Source: Streptomyces collinus Tu 365 (GTDB lineage: Bacteria > Actinomycetota > Actinomycetes > Streptomycetales > Streptomycetaceae). Taken from it: a DNA stretch of 64,000 nt. Location: assembly GCF_000444875.1 (NCBI RefSeq), contig NC_021985.1, forward strand, positions 8,080,170 to 8,144,169. Direction: 5' to 3'. The position numbers were made by a program, and so were the translations under genes. Positions 53,489 through 62,764 of the stretch are shown piece by piece (positions within the stretch are counted from its first letter, which is position 1; the number at the start of each line of letters is the position of its first letter). Under the pieces are notes generated by a model. It was not told the DNA's origin and made no database searches. It saw nothing but the letters and a program-made list of their open reading frames with translations.

Positions 53489-55027
53489 CTACGGAACCCG
53501 GGCGAACAGCGCGTTGATGGTCCGGTTCGCGTTCATGGTGAGCTGGTAGCTCGGGTTGTTCCCCTCCAGCTCGATGCCGTCGACCGCCCAGGCGTCGAAC
53601 CGGTAGCCGGGGTTGGCCACGGCGGTGACGGTGACCTGCGTACCGGGGTCGTACGGGCCGTACTCGCTGACCCGGACCGTGCCGCCGCCCTCGGGGTCGT
53701 GGGACAGGGTCAGGGAGTGGCGGTTGGTCACCAGGGAGGCGCGGTAGGCGGCCACGGTGTCGACGGTCTGGCGGGCGAAGGCGGCGTTGTTGTTGTTGGC
53801 ATTGCCCAGGGCCTCGCCGTTCCAGGTGCGCTCGGTGTTGGAGTAGGCGTTGACCACGTTGCACGCGACCGGGCAGGCGCTGGAGTAGGCCATGAGCGTG
53901 CGGTGCTGCCCGCCGGCGGTGACGAAGCCGTAGTTGAACGTGCCCGCGGGGGTGGTCCCGCCCTGACTCGTGACCGTCCGGCGGTCGTGCTTGAGGCCGA
54001 AGTTGTGGCCGATCTCGTGCGCGAGGTTCTCCCACGCGGTGATGGACCCGAGGCTGGTGACCGAGAACGCGGCGTTGGAGGTCGTCGAGGCCGGCGCCGG
54101 GTCGGGCAGGTCCGCCGCCCCGGAGCTGTCCTCGAACGGGACGGCGGCCACCAGCGCCACCAGGTCGGCGCCGTAGCGCTGGCGCTGGGCGGAGGCGGTG
54201 GAGCCGAGGGTCAGGTTCGCGGGGTTGCTGATCATGGACAGCAGCGTGTTCACGTTCTCGCGGGGGACGTTGGTGGCCGCCGTCTGGTACGTGTGGACGA
54301 CGTGCACGCTGGCCGGCACGCCGCTGAAGGCGAGCGCCCGGTTGAGCTGGTTGACGCCGTAGGTGATGCTGGAGCGGACCGACTCGGCGCTGCCGACGGT
54401 GGCGACGGTGGCCGGGGTGTAGGCGACGACGACGTCGATGGCGGCCGGGTCGTTGGGCGTGGCCCGCACAGCGGCAGCGGCGGCCCTCGAACCGTACGGC
54501 TTCGCGGGGATGGTGACGGTGTCGACACCGCGCCCGCTGGGCGGCAGCTTGAGGGTGTTGATCTCCTGCAGCAGGTACTTGTCCGGGCACTTGGGCACCG
54601 GCTGGTACGAGTAGTCGCGGAAGCCGTCGGTGACGACGCCGGAGAGGTTCACCGGCCCCTTCTTCTTGGCGCAGGCCCCCAGGACGGTCACCGAGATGGT
54701 GTGCTGCGCGTTCTTCGGGTCATGGCCGCTCCAGAACACCGAGCCGTCCGCACGCAGGCTCTTGAAGTCCTGCACGGCGGTGAAGCCCTTGCTGTGCTTG
54801 AAGAGCGGGAACGTGACGCGCTCGGGCTTGCCCTGCTTGGACTTGCACAGCGAACGGAACGCCTTGGCGTCCGTGTACTGCTCGGCGGAGCGCACCACCC
54901 AGGGCTCGTGCTTGCCGCCGCCCGCATGCGTGCCGGCCGAGGCGGCGGGTGCGGTCAGGGCGACGGACAGGGTCGCGGTGAAGGCGGTCGCCGCGGCACA
55001 GGCGACGAGTGAGAAGCGAGGGCGCAT
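53489..55027 (-). CDS. secreted zinc metalloprotease (metzincin, M12-like) with C-terminal repeat domain
   Basis: A 512-aa exported protease. Signal peptide SLVACAAATAFTATLSVALT, then a propeptide-like region. The metzincin motif HEIGHNFGLKHD supplies three zinc ligands and the catalytic Glu; the Met-turn is probably RTLMAYSSAC, with nearby Cys residues. The C-terminal 80 residues match the InlB/Listeria-Bacteroides B-repeat type (SEYGPYDPGTQVTVTAVANP, GYRFDAWAVDG), a small beta domain found on secreted proteins. ATG 55027. Probable extracellular protein digestion. Confidence 0.88.
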   Translation of the reverse strand: MRPRFSLVACAAATAFTATLSVALTAPAASAGTHAGGGKHEPWVVRSAEQYTDAKAFRSLCKSKQGKPERVTFPLFKHSKGFTAVQDFKSLRADGSVFWSGHDPKNAQHTISVTVLGACAKKKGPVNLSGVVTDGFRDYSYQPVPKCPDKYLLQEINTLKLPPSGRGVDTVTIPAKPYGSRAAAAAVRATPNDPAAIDVVVAYTPATVATVGSAESVRSSITYGVNQLNRALAFSGVPASVHVVHTYQTAATNVPRENVNTLLSMISNPANLTLGSTASAQRQRYGADLVALVAAVPFEDSSGAADLPDPAPASTTSNAAFSVTSLGSITAWENLAHEIGHNFGLKHDRRTVTSQGGTTPAGTFNYGFVTAGGQHRTLMAYSSACPVACNVVNAYSNTERTWNGEALGNANNNNAAFARQTVDTVAAYRASLVTNRHSLTLSHDPEGGGTVRVSEYGPYDPGTQVTVTAVANPGYRFDAWAVDGIELEGNNPSYQLTMNANRTINALFARVP

Positions 55028-55162
55028 GGGGGAGGTTGGCCTCTCAAGTGGGGGTTTTCGCCTTGTATCCCGTGGCGGCGATCACACCATGCCGGGATGT
55101 CCGTTCCGCACGGCCGACCGGGCAGCGAGATCACCCGAACTGTCGCGGCACCCCCGCTCCGG

Positions 55163-56635
55163 TCACCAGGTGCGGAAACTTCCGCTGTACACGTCCGTGC
55201 GGTTGTGCGGGGCGCCGGAGTGCGTCTGGGTGAGCACCGCCCGCACTCCCTTGCCAGCCGCCGCCAGGCCCTGGTAGTCGCCGAGGAAGTAGCCGCCGGC
55301 GAACGGCGCACGCAGCCAGTCGAAGACGGGTGAGATGCGCCGCTCCGTGCGGTGCCTGGGGTCCCCGTGCGGCCAGGTGGCGAGCTGGTAGGCGGTGGGC
55401 AGGGTGGTGGTGTCGCCCGGCTTGAGGAAACGCAGGTCGTAGTAGGTGAGCGCGACCGTGCCCCGTTCGTCGACCGCGATCGACGGGGAGAAAGCCGGCA
55501 CCCCCTTCGGGCTGACCGCCTCGGGTGCCCGCCAGGTGCGTCCGCCGTCGGTGGAGCGCACCAGCTGCACGGAGTCGAACCTGCCGCCGGAGAAGTCCGA
55601 GCCCTCGTAGGCCATGTACAGCGCACCGGTGCGGGCGTCGACGGCCGGGCTGGGCAGGGTGGACCCGGCGCGCAGCAGCTTGGCGGGGTCGTTGGGGTCG
55701 ACCTCGGGGACGGAGGTGTCCCGGGCCACGGTGACCGGGGCGCTCCAGGTCCGTCCGGCGTCGCGGGAGGTGACCATGGCGTAGTGGGCTTCGACGACGG
55801 TGTTCAGGTCGTCGGAGTAGGTGAGCGAGTCGTAGAAGTCGTGCAGGGTGCCGGTGCGCCGGTCGACGACGATGACGTGCCCGATGGTCTGGGTGTTGGG
55901 CACGGCGTCGGTGCGGACGAACCGCAGGGCCCTGCTCCAGGTGCGGCCGCCGTCGCGGGTGAGGGAGAGGTATCCCGGGCCGTCGAGCGAGCTGGGGCCG
56001 GGCGGGTCGTTGTCGAGGCGGTCCCAGACCTGGTAGGCGGTGCCCTTGCGGACCGGGTCGGCGGTGATCGAGGGCTTGTCGTTGAAGAACGGCTGCTCGT
56101 CGACGTGCGTGGTGGTGAGGTTTCGCCAGGTGCGGCCGCCGTCGCGGGAGGTGGCGGCCAGGAGGGCGTTGCGGGTGCTCCTCGTGAAGTCGATGCCCTC
56201 CCCACTGGCGTAGACGGTGCCGTCCGCTCCGGTGCTCACCCAGGGGTCGGAGGCCCGTTCGAAGTTGGCGCCGCCGGGGGCGCACCGGCTGAACGGCAGT
56301 GTGCTGCGGTGGAAGGTGCGGCCGTTCGTGCTCCAGGCGGCCGCCAGGCCGCGGGCGCCGCCGTCACTCCAGCGGTCCTGCTGGAACACGGTGACCACCC
56401 GCCTGGCATCCCGCGGGTCGACGGACAGGTACGGCTCGACCTCGGTGCCCGGGTAGACGACGCTGTCGGGGGACCGCGCGCCGATGGTGCACCTGGCGTA
56501 CGGGTCACCGGGGGAGACCTTCACCAGCGGCGAGCCGCCGAAGCCGTGGTCCGCCGCGGCGGGAGCCGCGCCGGCGAGCGTGGCGAGCAGCAGCGCGCCG
56601 GTGGTGACGGCGCTCAGGGGCAGCAGGACGCGCAT
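55163..56635 (-). CDS. secreted sialidase-like beta-propeller (BNR/Asp-box) protein
   Basis: A 490-aa exported protein. Signal peptide LLPLSAVTTGALLLATLAGA. Four Asp boxes are visible: SRDGGRTW, TRDGGRTW, SRDAGRTW and STDGGRTW, marking a sialidase-type propeller. I do not see a clear FRIP arginine motif, so sialidase activity is uncertain; it may be another BNR glycosidase or a binding protein. ATG 56635; 135 bp from the metalloprotease start, same strand. Confidence 0.85.
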   Translation of the reverse strand: MRVLLPLSAVTTGALLLATLAGAAPAAADHGFGGSPLVKVSPGDPYARCTIGARSPDSVVYPGTEVEPYLSVDPRDARRVVTVFQQDRWSDGGARGLAAAWSTNGRTFHRSTLPFSRCAPGGANFERASDPWVSTGADGTVYASGEGIDFTRSTRNALLAATSRDGGRTWRNLTTTHVDEQPFFNDKPSITADPVRKGTAYQVWDRLDNDPPGPSSLDGPGYLSLTRDGGRTWSRALRFVRTDAVPNTQTIGHVIVVDRRTGTLHDFYDSLTYSDDLNTVVEAHYAMVTSRDAGRTWSAPVTVARDTSVPEVDPNDPAKLLRAGSTLPSPAVDARTGALYMAYEGSDFSGGRFDSVQLVRSTDGGRTWRAPEAVSPKGVPAFSPSIAVDERGTVALTYYDLRFLKPGDTTTLPTAYQLATWPHGDPRHRTERRISPVFDWLRAPFAGGYFLGDYQGLAAAGKGVRAVLTQTHSGAPHNRTDVYSGSFRTW

Positions 56636-56912
56636 ACGGGATCTCCTCCGGGCCCGGCGGCCGGGCTACGCGACCGCCGTGGTCGGGGCGGCCTGGGGCA
56701 CACGGAGGACGCACCGGAACACCGGCACACCGGCAGACCGGAAGACGGGGATGGGAGCGACTCCGCTTGATCCTTCTCGGCGCCGCGGCCGGCGCTCTTG
56801 ATCGGCCGAAGGACGGAGTCCTCGCCCAGGCCGGCCCCGGCGGGCCGGCGTGCGCCGTCGGGGAGCTGGCCCAGTTCGTGCACCACCATGCCGTGAGGGA
56901 CCGGACGGGCGC

Positions 56913-57095
<183 letters not shown>

Positions 57096-57215
57096 GAATC
57101 TGCCTTCGGCACGCGAGGTACGCCGGGGACCGGCCCGAACGGGCCGACGGTCCGCCGCCGTCCCGTCCCGTTTCGTCCTGCCCCGCCCCGCGGCCGCGGG
57201 GCCACACTGGAGGAC

Positions 57216-57491
57216 GTGACGGAGACGGACCGGCAGCTCGCCCGGCGACTGGAGCGGGTCATCGTGGACCTGCTGGAGCGCCGTGCCGCGACCGCTTCGA
57301 TCTGTCCGTCCGACGCCGCGCGCGAGGCCTACGAGGGGGACGGCGAGGGCTGGCGGGACCTGATGGAACCGGCCCGCCGGGCGGCCTGGCGGCTGGTGGC
57401 GGCCGGCGAGGTCGAGGTGACCCAGGCCGGGCGGCCCGTCACCGAGGACGAGGTGCACGGCCCCGTACGCATCCGCCGAGCACGCCGGTAG
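57216..57491 (+). CDS. DUF3253 protein
   Basis: A 91-aa winged-helix-like protein of the DUF3253 family (ERRAATASICPSDAAREAYE, WRLVAAGEVEVTQAGRPV). Function unknown; small, basic and cytoplasmic. GTG 57216 has GGAGG only 2 bp upstream, so the true start may be slightly different, but the conserved region is complete. Starts 120 bp after repeat copy 3. Confidence 0.8.
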   Translation: MTETDRQLARRLERVIVDLLERRAATASICPSDAAREAYEGDGEGWRDLMEPARRAAWRLVAAGEVEVTQAGRPVTEDEVHGPVRIRRARR

Positions 57492-57499
57492 CGGCACCC

Positions 57500-57528
57500 C
57501 GGTTCCGGGCGCCTGGGGCCCGGAACCG
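57500..57528. terminator. bidirectional terminator
   Basis: Perfect 11-bp stem (57500-57510 with 57518-57528), loop GCCTGGG, between the convergent DUF3253 and P450 genes. Confidence 0.78.
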
Positions 57529-57539
57529 TGGACCGACGG

Positions 57540-58868
57540 CTACCACGTCACCGGCAGCTCCAGGGGGAAGCGCCGGATGGTCTCCGTGTCCCAGCGCAGC
57601 TCGCTGCTGGGCACGGCCAGGCGCAACCCGGGGAAGCGGGTGAGCAGGGCGCCGAGGGCCACCTGGAGTTCCTCCATGGCGAGCGGGGCGGCGACGCAGT
57701 GGTGTCCGCCCCAGCCGAACGTCATGTGGGGGCGGGAGGGGCGGTCGGGATCGAACGCGTGCGGTCGCGCGAAGACCTCGGGATCGCGGTTGGCGGTCAG
57801 GTAGGACACGTGGACGAAGTCGCCGGCGCGCACCAGGGTCCCGTCGATCTCGACGTCGGCCAGCGCCAGGCGCGGGATGCCGACGCCCTTGCGGAAGGGG
57901 ATGATGCGCAGCAGTTCGTCGAGCACCTCGGGCAGCCGCTCGGGGTGTGCGACGAGGAGGTCCCACCAGTGCGGCTGGGTGAGCAGGGTGTAGCTGATGT
58001 TGCTGATCTGGCAGGTGGCCGTGTCGTTGCCGCTGAGCAGCAGCGTCATCGCCAGTACGGCCAGTTCGTCGTCGCTGAGCGGCTCGTCCGAAGCGGCGGC
58101 CAGGGTGCTGATGAGGTCCTCGCCCGGCCGGTCGCGCCGCTGGCGCACCAGACGGCCGAAGTAGGCGCGCAGATGGCGCTTGGCGTCGGCCGACTCCTGC
58201 TTCTGGCCGGGCGCGGTGGTCAGCATCCGGTGGGTGTACTCCAGCAGGAGGGCGCGGTCGGCCCGGTCCACGTCCAGCAGTTCGCAGATGGTGTGGTGCG
58301 GCAGCTTCAGGGACAGGTGCGTCACCAGGTCGGCGGGCGGGCCGTGGGCGGCCATCTCGTCCAGGAGCGCGCCGGTCACCTGCTCGATGGCCGGCCGCAT
58401 GCGCCGTACCCGGGGCTTGGTGAACGCCTGCGTCACCGCTCTGCGCAGACGCTGGCTTTCGGGCGGGTCGATGACGTTGATCGATTCGGGTGAGACGATC
58501 GGCTCCGGCGTCAGTCTCGGGTAGTCCCGGCCGACGATGGCCGCCCGGCTCAGGCGGGGATCGGTCGTCACCTGCTGCACCCCGTTGTAACTGGTGACCA
58601 GCCAGGCCTCGCTGTCGCCGTGGGGGAGGCGGACGCGGGTCACCGGGCCCTGCTCCATGAGGTCGGCGAGCGCGGGATCGAACGCGAGGTCCTCGCTGAA
58701 GTCGAAAGGACAGCCGATCGCGTCGGTGCCGCTCCGCTCGGGGCCCTGCCCGCGGTCCGCCCCGCTGTCCGGCCCGCGGTCCGCCCCGCGGTCCGGACAG
58801 CCGGACGGACGCCGACCGGAATCCGGGCATGCCGTCTCATCTTCGGGCATTCGTTCCATATTCGTCAT
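57540..58868 (-). CDS. cytochrome P450
   Basis: A soluble bacterial P450, 442 aa from ATG 58868; in-frame GTG 58895 and later ATGs are alternatives. I helix: LLLSGNDTATCQIS (usual A/G-G-x-D/E-T-T region). K helix ExxR: LDELLRIIPF. Haem loop: FGWGGHHCVAAPLAMEEL with the Cys ligand; the position after Cys-x is Ala rather than the usual Gly. The N-terminal 60 residues include a DRGAD/DSGAD repeat. Monooxygenase of unknown substrate; no ferredoxin or reductase gene is adjacent. Confidence 0.88.
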   Translation of the reverse strand: MTNMERMPEDETACPDSGRRPSGCPDRGADRGPDSGADRGQGPERSGTDAIGCPFDFSEDLAFDPALADLMEQGPVTRVRLPHGDSEAWLVTSYNGVQQVTTDPRLSRAAIVGRDYPRLTPEPIVSPESINVIDPPESQRLRRAVTQAFTKPRVRRMRPAIEQVTGALLDEMAAHGPPADLVTHLSLKLPHHTICELLDVDRADRALLLEYTHRMLTTAPGQKQESADAKRHLRAYFGRLVRQRRDRPGEDLISTLAAASDEPLSDDELAVLAMTLLLSGNDTATCQISNISYTLLTQPHWWDLLVAHPERLPEVLDELLRIIPFRKGVGIPRLALADVEIDGTLVRAGDFVHVSYLTANRDPEVFARPHAFDPDRPSRPHMTFGWGGHHCVAAPLAMEELQVALGALLTRFPGLRLAVPSSELRWDTETIRRFPLELPVTW

Positions 58869-58922
58869 TTTGTAGTGGGTGGTCGTCCCCTGCACCCCCA
58901 GCCCGCTCCGGGAGGCGGCCCG

Positions 58923-59969
58923 TCAGACGCGGACGCCGAACATGAACGGCCCGCCGATGGTGTCCATCGACTCGTAGCGGACGACCGTGCCGGTACGGGG
59001 GGCGTGCAGGATCTGCCCGTTGCCCGCGTACAGGCCCACGTGGTGCAGGTCGTTGAAGAAGAAGACCAGGTCGCCCACCTGGAGCCGGCTGCGGGTGAGC
59101 CGGGTCCCGATGCCCGACTGCGCCTCGGAGGTGCGCGGTATGAAGACGTCGGCCTGGGCGTAGGCCCAGGAGGTGAGCCCTGAGCAGTCGTACGAGGACG
59201 GGCCGGTGGCGCCGCGGACGTAGGGCTTGCCGAGCTGGCTCCGGGCGGCCGCGAACGCGGCGGCGGCCCGGCCGGTCGCGGGGGCGTGGTGACCGATGTC
59301 CGCCCGCTCGGCGGAGGAGCGGCCGGCGCGCCGCTGCTCGGCGTCGAGGGCCGCCTTCTCCCGGGCGGTCAGGGTGTTCAGCAGCTTCTGCGCCTCGGCG
59401 AGCTTGCCCTGCACCTCCTTCTTCCTGTCGCCCAGCTCGGCGCGGGTGGAGGCCAGGTCCTTGAGCTTCTCGGCGGCTTCGGTGCGCTGCTGGGCGAGTT
59501 CGCGCTGCTTGTCCTGGATCTTCTTCAGTGCCTGGACCTGCCGGCCGCTCAACTGGTCGAGCGTGGAGGCCTTGTCGAGGAAGTCGTCCGGGGCGGAGGA
59601 GAGCAGGAGCTGCACCGAGGGGTCGATGCCCCCGGAGCGGTACTGGGCGGAGGCCAGTGAACCCAGGCCCTCGCGCAGCTTGTTCAGCTCCTGCCGGCCG
59701 CGGGCGACGCCGTCCTGGATCGTGGAGATCTGCTTCTGCAGCTTCTGCTGCTTCTCGTGGGCCCCGTTGTACTTCTCGGTGGCCTGCTCGGCCTGTTCGT
59801 AGAGATGGTCGACCTTCGCCTTCACCTCGTTCTTGTCGTTCTTGCCGAGCTTCTCGCCCGGGGCCGCGTGGGCGGCGTTCGCGCTCAGCGCGACGGCGGC
59901 GGCGGCCGCGGTGGTCAGCACGCTCACGCGCGTGCGGCTCGGTTGTTTGGGCCGACGATGGGACGTCAC
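58923..59969 (-). CDS. secreted NlpC/P60 peptidoglycan endopeptidase
   Basis: A 348-aa exported D,L-endopeptidase of the RipA/CwlO type. GTG 59969 follows ACAGGAG. Signal peptide: SVLTTAAAAAVALSANAAHA. Residues 45-210 form a long coiled coil (KLQKQISTIQDGVARGRQEL). The C-terminal NlpC/P60 domain has catalytic Cys in YDCSGLTSWAYAQ and His in LHHVGLYAGNG, then ILHAPR. It would cut stem peptides during growth or spore development. I looked upstream for a ydaO (c-di-AMP) switch and did not see its landmarks. Confidence 0.92.
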   Translation of the reverse strand: MTSHRRPKQPSRTRVSVLTTAAAAAVALSANAAHAAPGEKLGKNDKNEVKAKVDHLYEQAEQATEKYNGAHEKQQKLQKQISTIQDGVARGRQELNKLREGLGSLASAQYRSGGIDPSVQLLLSSAPDDFLDKASTLDQLSGRQVQALKKIQDKQRELAQQRTEAAEKLKDLASTRAELGDRKKEVQGKLAEAQKLLNTLTAREKAALDAEQRRAGRSSAERADIGHHAPATGRAAAAFAAARSQLGKPYVRGATGPSSYDCSGLTSWAYAQADVFIPRTSEAQSGIGTRLTRSRLQVGDLVFFFNDLHHVGLYAGNGQILHAPRTGTVVRYESMDTIGGPFMFGVRV

Positions 59970-60269
59970 GGAATCGGACTCCTGTTCCTTCGATCACCGG
60001 CCGAGACGCCGGTGGCCTGAGCGGGGGGTGGTCCTGCACACGAGCGGGGGAGGGGCATGCCGAAAAAGAGGGGGAGTGGTCGGCGCCCCCCGGTCACCGG
60101 AGAGTGGATCACGGGCCTTCGGAGGGAGACCATGCAGAACTACCGGCAGAAGTAGCCCCTTGCCCCGGCACGGACCCCGGGCACCGGCCCCGGCCGTGCC
60201 CGGGCACCGCGTCGGCGCGGGTGAGAAACCCCTGTGCGCCGCTCCGCACACCTCTGCGATCATCCCCGG
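59970..60269. promoter_or_regulatory. divergent intergenic region, 300 bp
   Basis: Between NlpC/P60 (leftward) and the TerD-domain gene (rightward). No riboswitch landmarks or palindromes clear enough to report. Confidence 0.35.
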
Positions 60270-62441
60270 ATGGCGCACCGTCTCGCATCGCTGGTCATCC
60301 GGCACACCCACCGCCTCCCCTCTCCCCAGAGCCCGACCGGGGAAGGGGCCGTCGCCGCGCGGCAGTTCGACGCGGCGCTGACGTCCGTGGGCTTCAAGCT
60401 TTCGGCGGAACTGCTGGAGCGGCTGTCGGGGCTGTCCGAGGCCGCGGTCGTGGACACCGCCCGGCAGACGCTGGCCACCGTGCGCGAGATGGTGGGCGAC
60501 CACGTCCGGCACAACGTGTACTTCATCGACTTCCCGGCGAACGTGCCGGACACCGAAGAGTTCTGGATGCGCTGCCTGGCGCAGGCGCTCGGCGACGAAC
60601 AGGCCCGCGAGAACGTGCTCACCCGGCTGGGCCGCGGGGTGCTGGACCTGCTCAGCCTCCCCGCCTACGGCCGCTACCAGCACACCTACGAGGACATGCG
60701 CGCGGCACAGGACGAACTGGTCGCCTCCGCGGGCGACCGGATCACCGTCCTGCACCTGGGCCGCGACCTGGACGACGAACTCACCGACCTGTACCTGGCC
60801 CTGGCCGGCAGCACGACCCCGCTGGGCGAGGACGACCTGCGCGACCTCAGGACGCTCGCCGGGCGGTGCGCGACGGGCCCCCAGCCGCAGGCGATCCCGG
60901 TCCGGGAGAACCGGGCGGTCGTCAACGAGGCCCGGCTCGGCGCCGGCGCCGGCCTCCTCCTCGACACCGTCACCGACGTGCTGCGGCTGGCCTGCGCACT
61001 GTCGGGCGGCGACGTGACACTCAAGGAGCCGACCCGGTTCACGGCGCTGGGCCGGCCGGTGCGCCGCGCGCTGCTCGCGGGGCTCGACGCCGTCGTCGCG
61101 GCGAACCCCGCCAAGCTCGCCGACGTGCACACCCACCGCGAGCCGTTCAAGCGGCTCGGCGAGCGCCTGCACCCGCACGAGTACCCGCGCTGGCCGCACG
61201 CCGCCGACGTCTTCGCGGTCGCGCGCGGCGAACAGCGGGCCCCCTCCTTCGACAGCCGGCTGGAGAAGCTGCTCGACGAGGCGGACATCCGCGGCGCGGC
61301 GAAGCTGCTGACCTCCGCCCCCGGCAAGCTGTTCCGCGCCCTGGACCTCCTGCTGCGCAGCGCCGCCGGCCAGGAGGAGCGCGACGCGGTGGTCGCCGCC
61401 GCCGTGCGCAGTGCTCCCGACGTCTCCGGCCGGGTCCTGCTCTCGGTGCGCGAGCACCTGCACAACCGGGCACGCGAGAGCGGCGAGCCCCGCATCTTCG
61501 TCAACCTTCGGGGCCGCGCCTGGGTCAGCCCCGACGCCCGCGCGCCGCTGCCGGCCGCCGACCGCGACCGCCTGATCACCGCCCTCGACACCGAGATACG
61601 CCGCCGCCTCCCCACGCCGGACCGGCTGCTGCTCGACCCCGACGTCCTCGACGTCGCGCTTCCGCTCAGCGGCCGGGCCACCGCGCCCGGACTCGGCGTC
61701 CTGCCGCGCGGTTCGGTCTGCGCGGTCGACGGCGAACGCCTGCGCTTCTTCGTGTACTGGAAGGAGAGTGAGGAGCGCACCGACTACGACCTGTCGGCGC
61801 TGCTCCTGCACGCCGACTACAGCACCGACTCCTGGCTCTCCTACACCTCCCTGACCGCCGTCGGCGGCCGGCATTCCGGGGATATCACCGAAGCACCCGA
61901 GGGCGCCTCGGAGTTCATCGACCTGTCCCTGGACCGCGTGCGCGGCACCTTCATCGTCCCGCAGGTCAACATCTACGCCGGCGAGGGCTTCGAGGAGGTC
62001 GAGGAGTCGTTCTTCGGCTACATGCTGCGCGACGGCGCACAGAAGGGCCGGCCGTTCGAGCCGCGCACGGTGCGGATGAAGTCGGAGCTGCGCGGGACGG
62101 GCCGGGTGGCGCTGCCGCTGGTATTCCAGCGCACCGAGAAGGGCCGGTGGCGCGCGAAGTGGCTGCACCTGTACCTGAGGGGCATCTCCTCGGCCAATAG
62201 GGTCGAGGAGAACCAGGTGTCCGTGTCGAAGGTGGTGCGCGCCCTCGTGGAACGCGAGCAGCTCACCGTGGGCTACCTGGCCGGCCTGATGGCCGGGGAC
62301 ACCACGAGCGTGGACCTGTGGGACGGCGAGACGGTCCCGGAGGGGCCCGTGACGTACATCGGCCTGGAGCGGCCCGAGGGGCTGCACCCGGACTCGCGGG
62401 TCATCACCTGCGGAAACCTGCGCGACGTGATCCCCGCCTGA
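60270..62441 (+). CDS. TerD-domain protein of the MXAN_6230/SCO0854 type
   Basis: A 723-aa cytoplasmic protein. The N-terminal 500 residues are helical (FIDFPANVPDTEEFWMRCLA, RLGERLHPHEYPRWPHAADV), and the last 200 contain a TerD-like calcium-binding beta domain (DYDLSALLLHADYSTDSWLS, EGASEFIDLSLDR, NIYAGEGFEEVEESFFGYML). The order matches what I remember of the MXAN_6230/SCO0854 family, which normally also carries a RING-type Cys cluster; I do not see one here. TerD proteins are linked to stress and phage/tellurite resistance. ATG 60270. Confidence 0.8.
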   Translation: MAHRLASLVIRHTHRLPSPQSPTGEGAVAARQFDAALTSVGFKLSAELLERLSGLSEAAVVDTARQTLATVREMVGDHVRHNVYFIDFPANVPDTEEFWMRCLAQALGDEQARENVLTRLGRGVLDLLSLPAYGRYQHTYEDMRAAQDELVASAGDRITVLHLGRDLDDELTDLYLALAGSTTPLGEDDLRDLRTLAGRCATGPQPQAIPVRENRAVVNEARLGAGAGLLLDTVTDVLRLACALSGGDVTLKEPTRFTALGRPVRRALLAGLDAVVAANPAKLADVHTHREPFKRLGERLHPHEYPRWPHAADVFAVARGEQRAPSFDSRLEKLLDEADIRGAAKLLTSAPGKLFRALDLLLRSAAGQEERDAVVAAAVRSAPDVSGRVLLSVREHLHNRARESGEPRIFVNLRGRAWVSPDARAPLPAADRDRLITALDTEIRRRLPTPDRLLLDPDVLDVALPLSGRATAPGLGVLPRGSVCAVDGERLRFFVYWKESEERTDYDLSALLLHADYSTDSWLSYTSLTAVGGRHSGDITEAPEGASEFIDLSLDRVRGTFIVPQVNIYAGEGFEEVEESFFGYMLRDGAQKGRPFEPRTVRMKSELRGTGRVALPLVFQRTEKGRWRAKWLHLYLRGISSANRVEENQVSVSKVVRALVEREQLTVGYLAGLMAGDTTSVDLWDGETVPEGPVTYIGLERPEGLHPDSRVITCGNLRDVIPA

Positions 62442-62764
62442 CTGCTAGCGTGAGCCGCACGGCGAGGCCATGAAGGGGCTTCCTTCTCCACTTCCTGTAA
62501 AGAAACGAGTTCCTTCGCTTTCCTCGCCGCCCGCTTCGACCGGGAGGCACCCCGCAAGGGATGCCTCCCGGTTTTCGTGTGTGCCGGTGCCCCGGCGGCC
62601 GGGCGCTCACCCCGGGGCCGGAGCCGGGGCCGCCGCCCGAAACCGGCAGGCATGTGTCGCATCAATGGGGGAAGTGGTGCTCTGGTGCAGGAAGTGACCG
62701 TTGGGTAGTACGACTGGCGTATGGTCTCCGTGGCATATTCACTCACCTGTTTGACGAGGACCAC
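62442..62764. promoter_or_regulatory. region between the TerD gene and the rsb operon
   Basis: Contains the terminator at 62540-62575. The last 100 bp before rsbR are AT-richer (GTATGGTCTCC, TGGCATATTC) and should hold the rsb promoter; no sigma-B-type pair could be assigned. Confidence 0.4.
62540..62575 (+). terminator. rho-independent terminator with T tract
   Basis: 10-bp stem CCGGGAGGCA/TGCCTCCCGG (62540-62549 with 62562-62571) followed by TTTT. Located 100 bp after the TerD gene and 190 bp before rsbR. Confidence 0.85.

Noticed and set aside
59970..60233. ydaO c-di-AMP riboswitch before the NlpC/P60 gene
   Set aside because: Expected in this context in Streptomyces, but the conserved blocks are not seen.
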